NCBI GenBank assembly: GCA_947247005.1 | Contig: OX365949.1 | Coordinates: 18,169,130-18,233,129, forward strand | From: Spisula solida | Taxonomy: Eukaryota; Mollusca; Bivalvia; Venerida; Mactridae | DNA: 64,000 nt | Direction: 5' to 3' | In this document: one piece after another, positions 63,652 through 64,000 of the stretch | How the letters are laid out: every line of letters starts with the position of its first letter | How positions within the stretch are numbered: the first letter of the stretch is position 1 | Translations under genes and position numbers: made by a program | Notes under the pieces: generated by a model | What the model saw: only the letters and a program-made list of their open reading frames with translations | Told to the model about the DNA's origin: nothing | Database searches by the model: none

Positions 63652-64000
63652 CTGGCGTATTTAGCCAAGAATTGGTTTTAAAAAATGTTAAACCATCTGT
63701 AACTTGTTTTAAGTTATACGTGGGTTGATCCAAAAGTAAAGTCACTGATACTATGAAATCGTCCACAATGTAAGAAAAACAAGTAAATTTTAAACAAAGT
63801 TACATGAATCTATTTTGAATATGATAGCCAAATTTCATGAAAATGCACTGAACAGTAATTGAGATATTAACATGTACCTGATGCATAGTCACCGACATCG
63901 CCGCACGTATAAAGGGTCAAATTTTATTCAAACTTAGCAAATATTTGGACTCATACTTTAAAACTGCATGCTTAATTTATTCAAATGAACATACGTTCAA
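63652..64000. other. Sequence upstream of exon 1, possible transposon terminus
   Basis: TGGGTTGATCCAAAAGTAAA at 63720 resembles the end of a mariner-family element, which would continue out of the window. No exon was found here. Confidence 0.4.

Noticed and set aside
62896..63285. 129-codon plus-strand frame
   Set aside because: No family resemblance; it lies in intron 1 opposite the gene and has no splice or start context.

Overview
The window looks like metazoan, AT-rich, intron-rich DNA, most probably from a mollusc and perhaps a bivalve. The lineage is inferred from style and no species can be named. Small exons with GT/AG borders sit in introns packed with tRNA-derived SINEs, MITEs with terminal inverted repeats (TIRs), Tc1/mariner relics, LINE and other reverse-transcriptase fragments, and minisatellites. 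I see no prokaryotic operon, CRISPR array, rRNA gene or intact tRNA gene.

One minus-strand gene occupies nearly the whole window. I traced 30 consecutive exons by hand from 63651 down to a stop codon at 3892. The intron phases agree at all 29 junctions, giving about 1,700 codons. The 5' end (start codon, signal peptide) lies beyond the right edge. Domain order: short N-terminal part; Cys-rich PNG-type repeats (exons 3-5); one or two IPT/TIG-like folds (exons 5-7); a long region resembling an REJ (receptor for egg jelly/polycystin-1) module (exons 8-19); a GAIN-like region with a furin-type RRRKR site (exons 20-24); a short divergent GPS exon (25); a Thr-rich linker; an SEA-like domain (27-28); one transmembrane helix (29); and a short cytoplasmic tail with a PPPY motif (30). 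This suggests a single-pass surface receptor of REJ/polycystin-1 ancestry without the usual multi-pass channel part.

Layout. 1-3891: 3' flank with foldback repeats. 3892-17568: GAIN, GPS, SEA, TM and tail exons. 17569-22649: a 5-kb intron of nested repeats, including an exon-like 65-codon open frame that belongs to a four-copy repeat. 22650-47003: REJ exons, with one intron (24154-25977) made almost wholly of a 40-bp minisatellite. 48104-63651: IPT, Cys-rich and N-terminal exons, separated by an 8.6-kb intron holding retroelement fragments.

The most notable points are the REJ-GAIN/GPS-SEA-1TM architecture, a GPS without the usual His-Leu-Thr/Ser cleavage triplet, the furin-like site, the exon-mimicking repeat family, and the minisatellite-filled intron. 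All family assignments are by eye and need profile searches.
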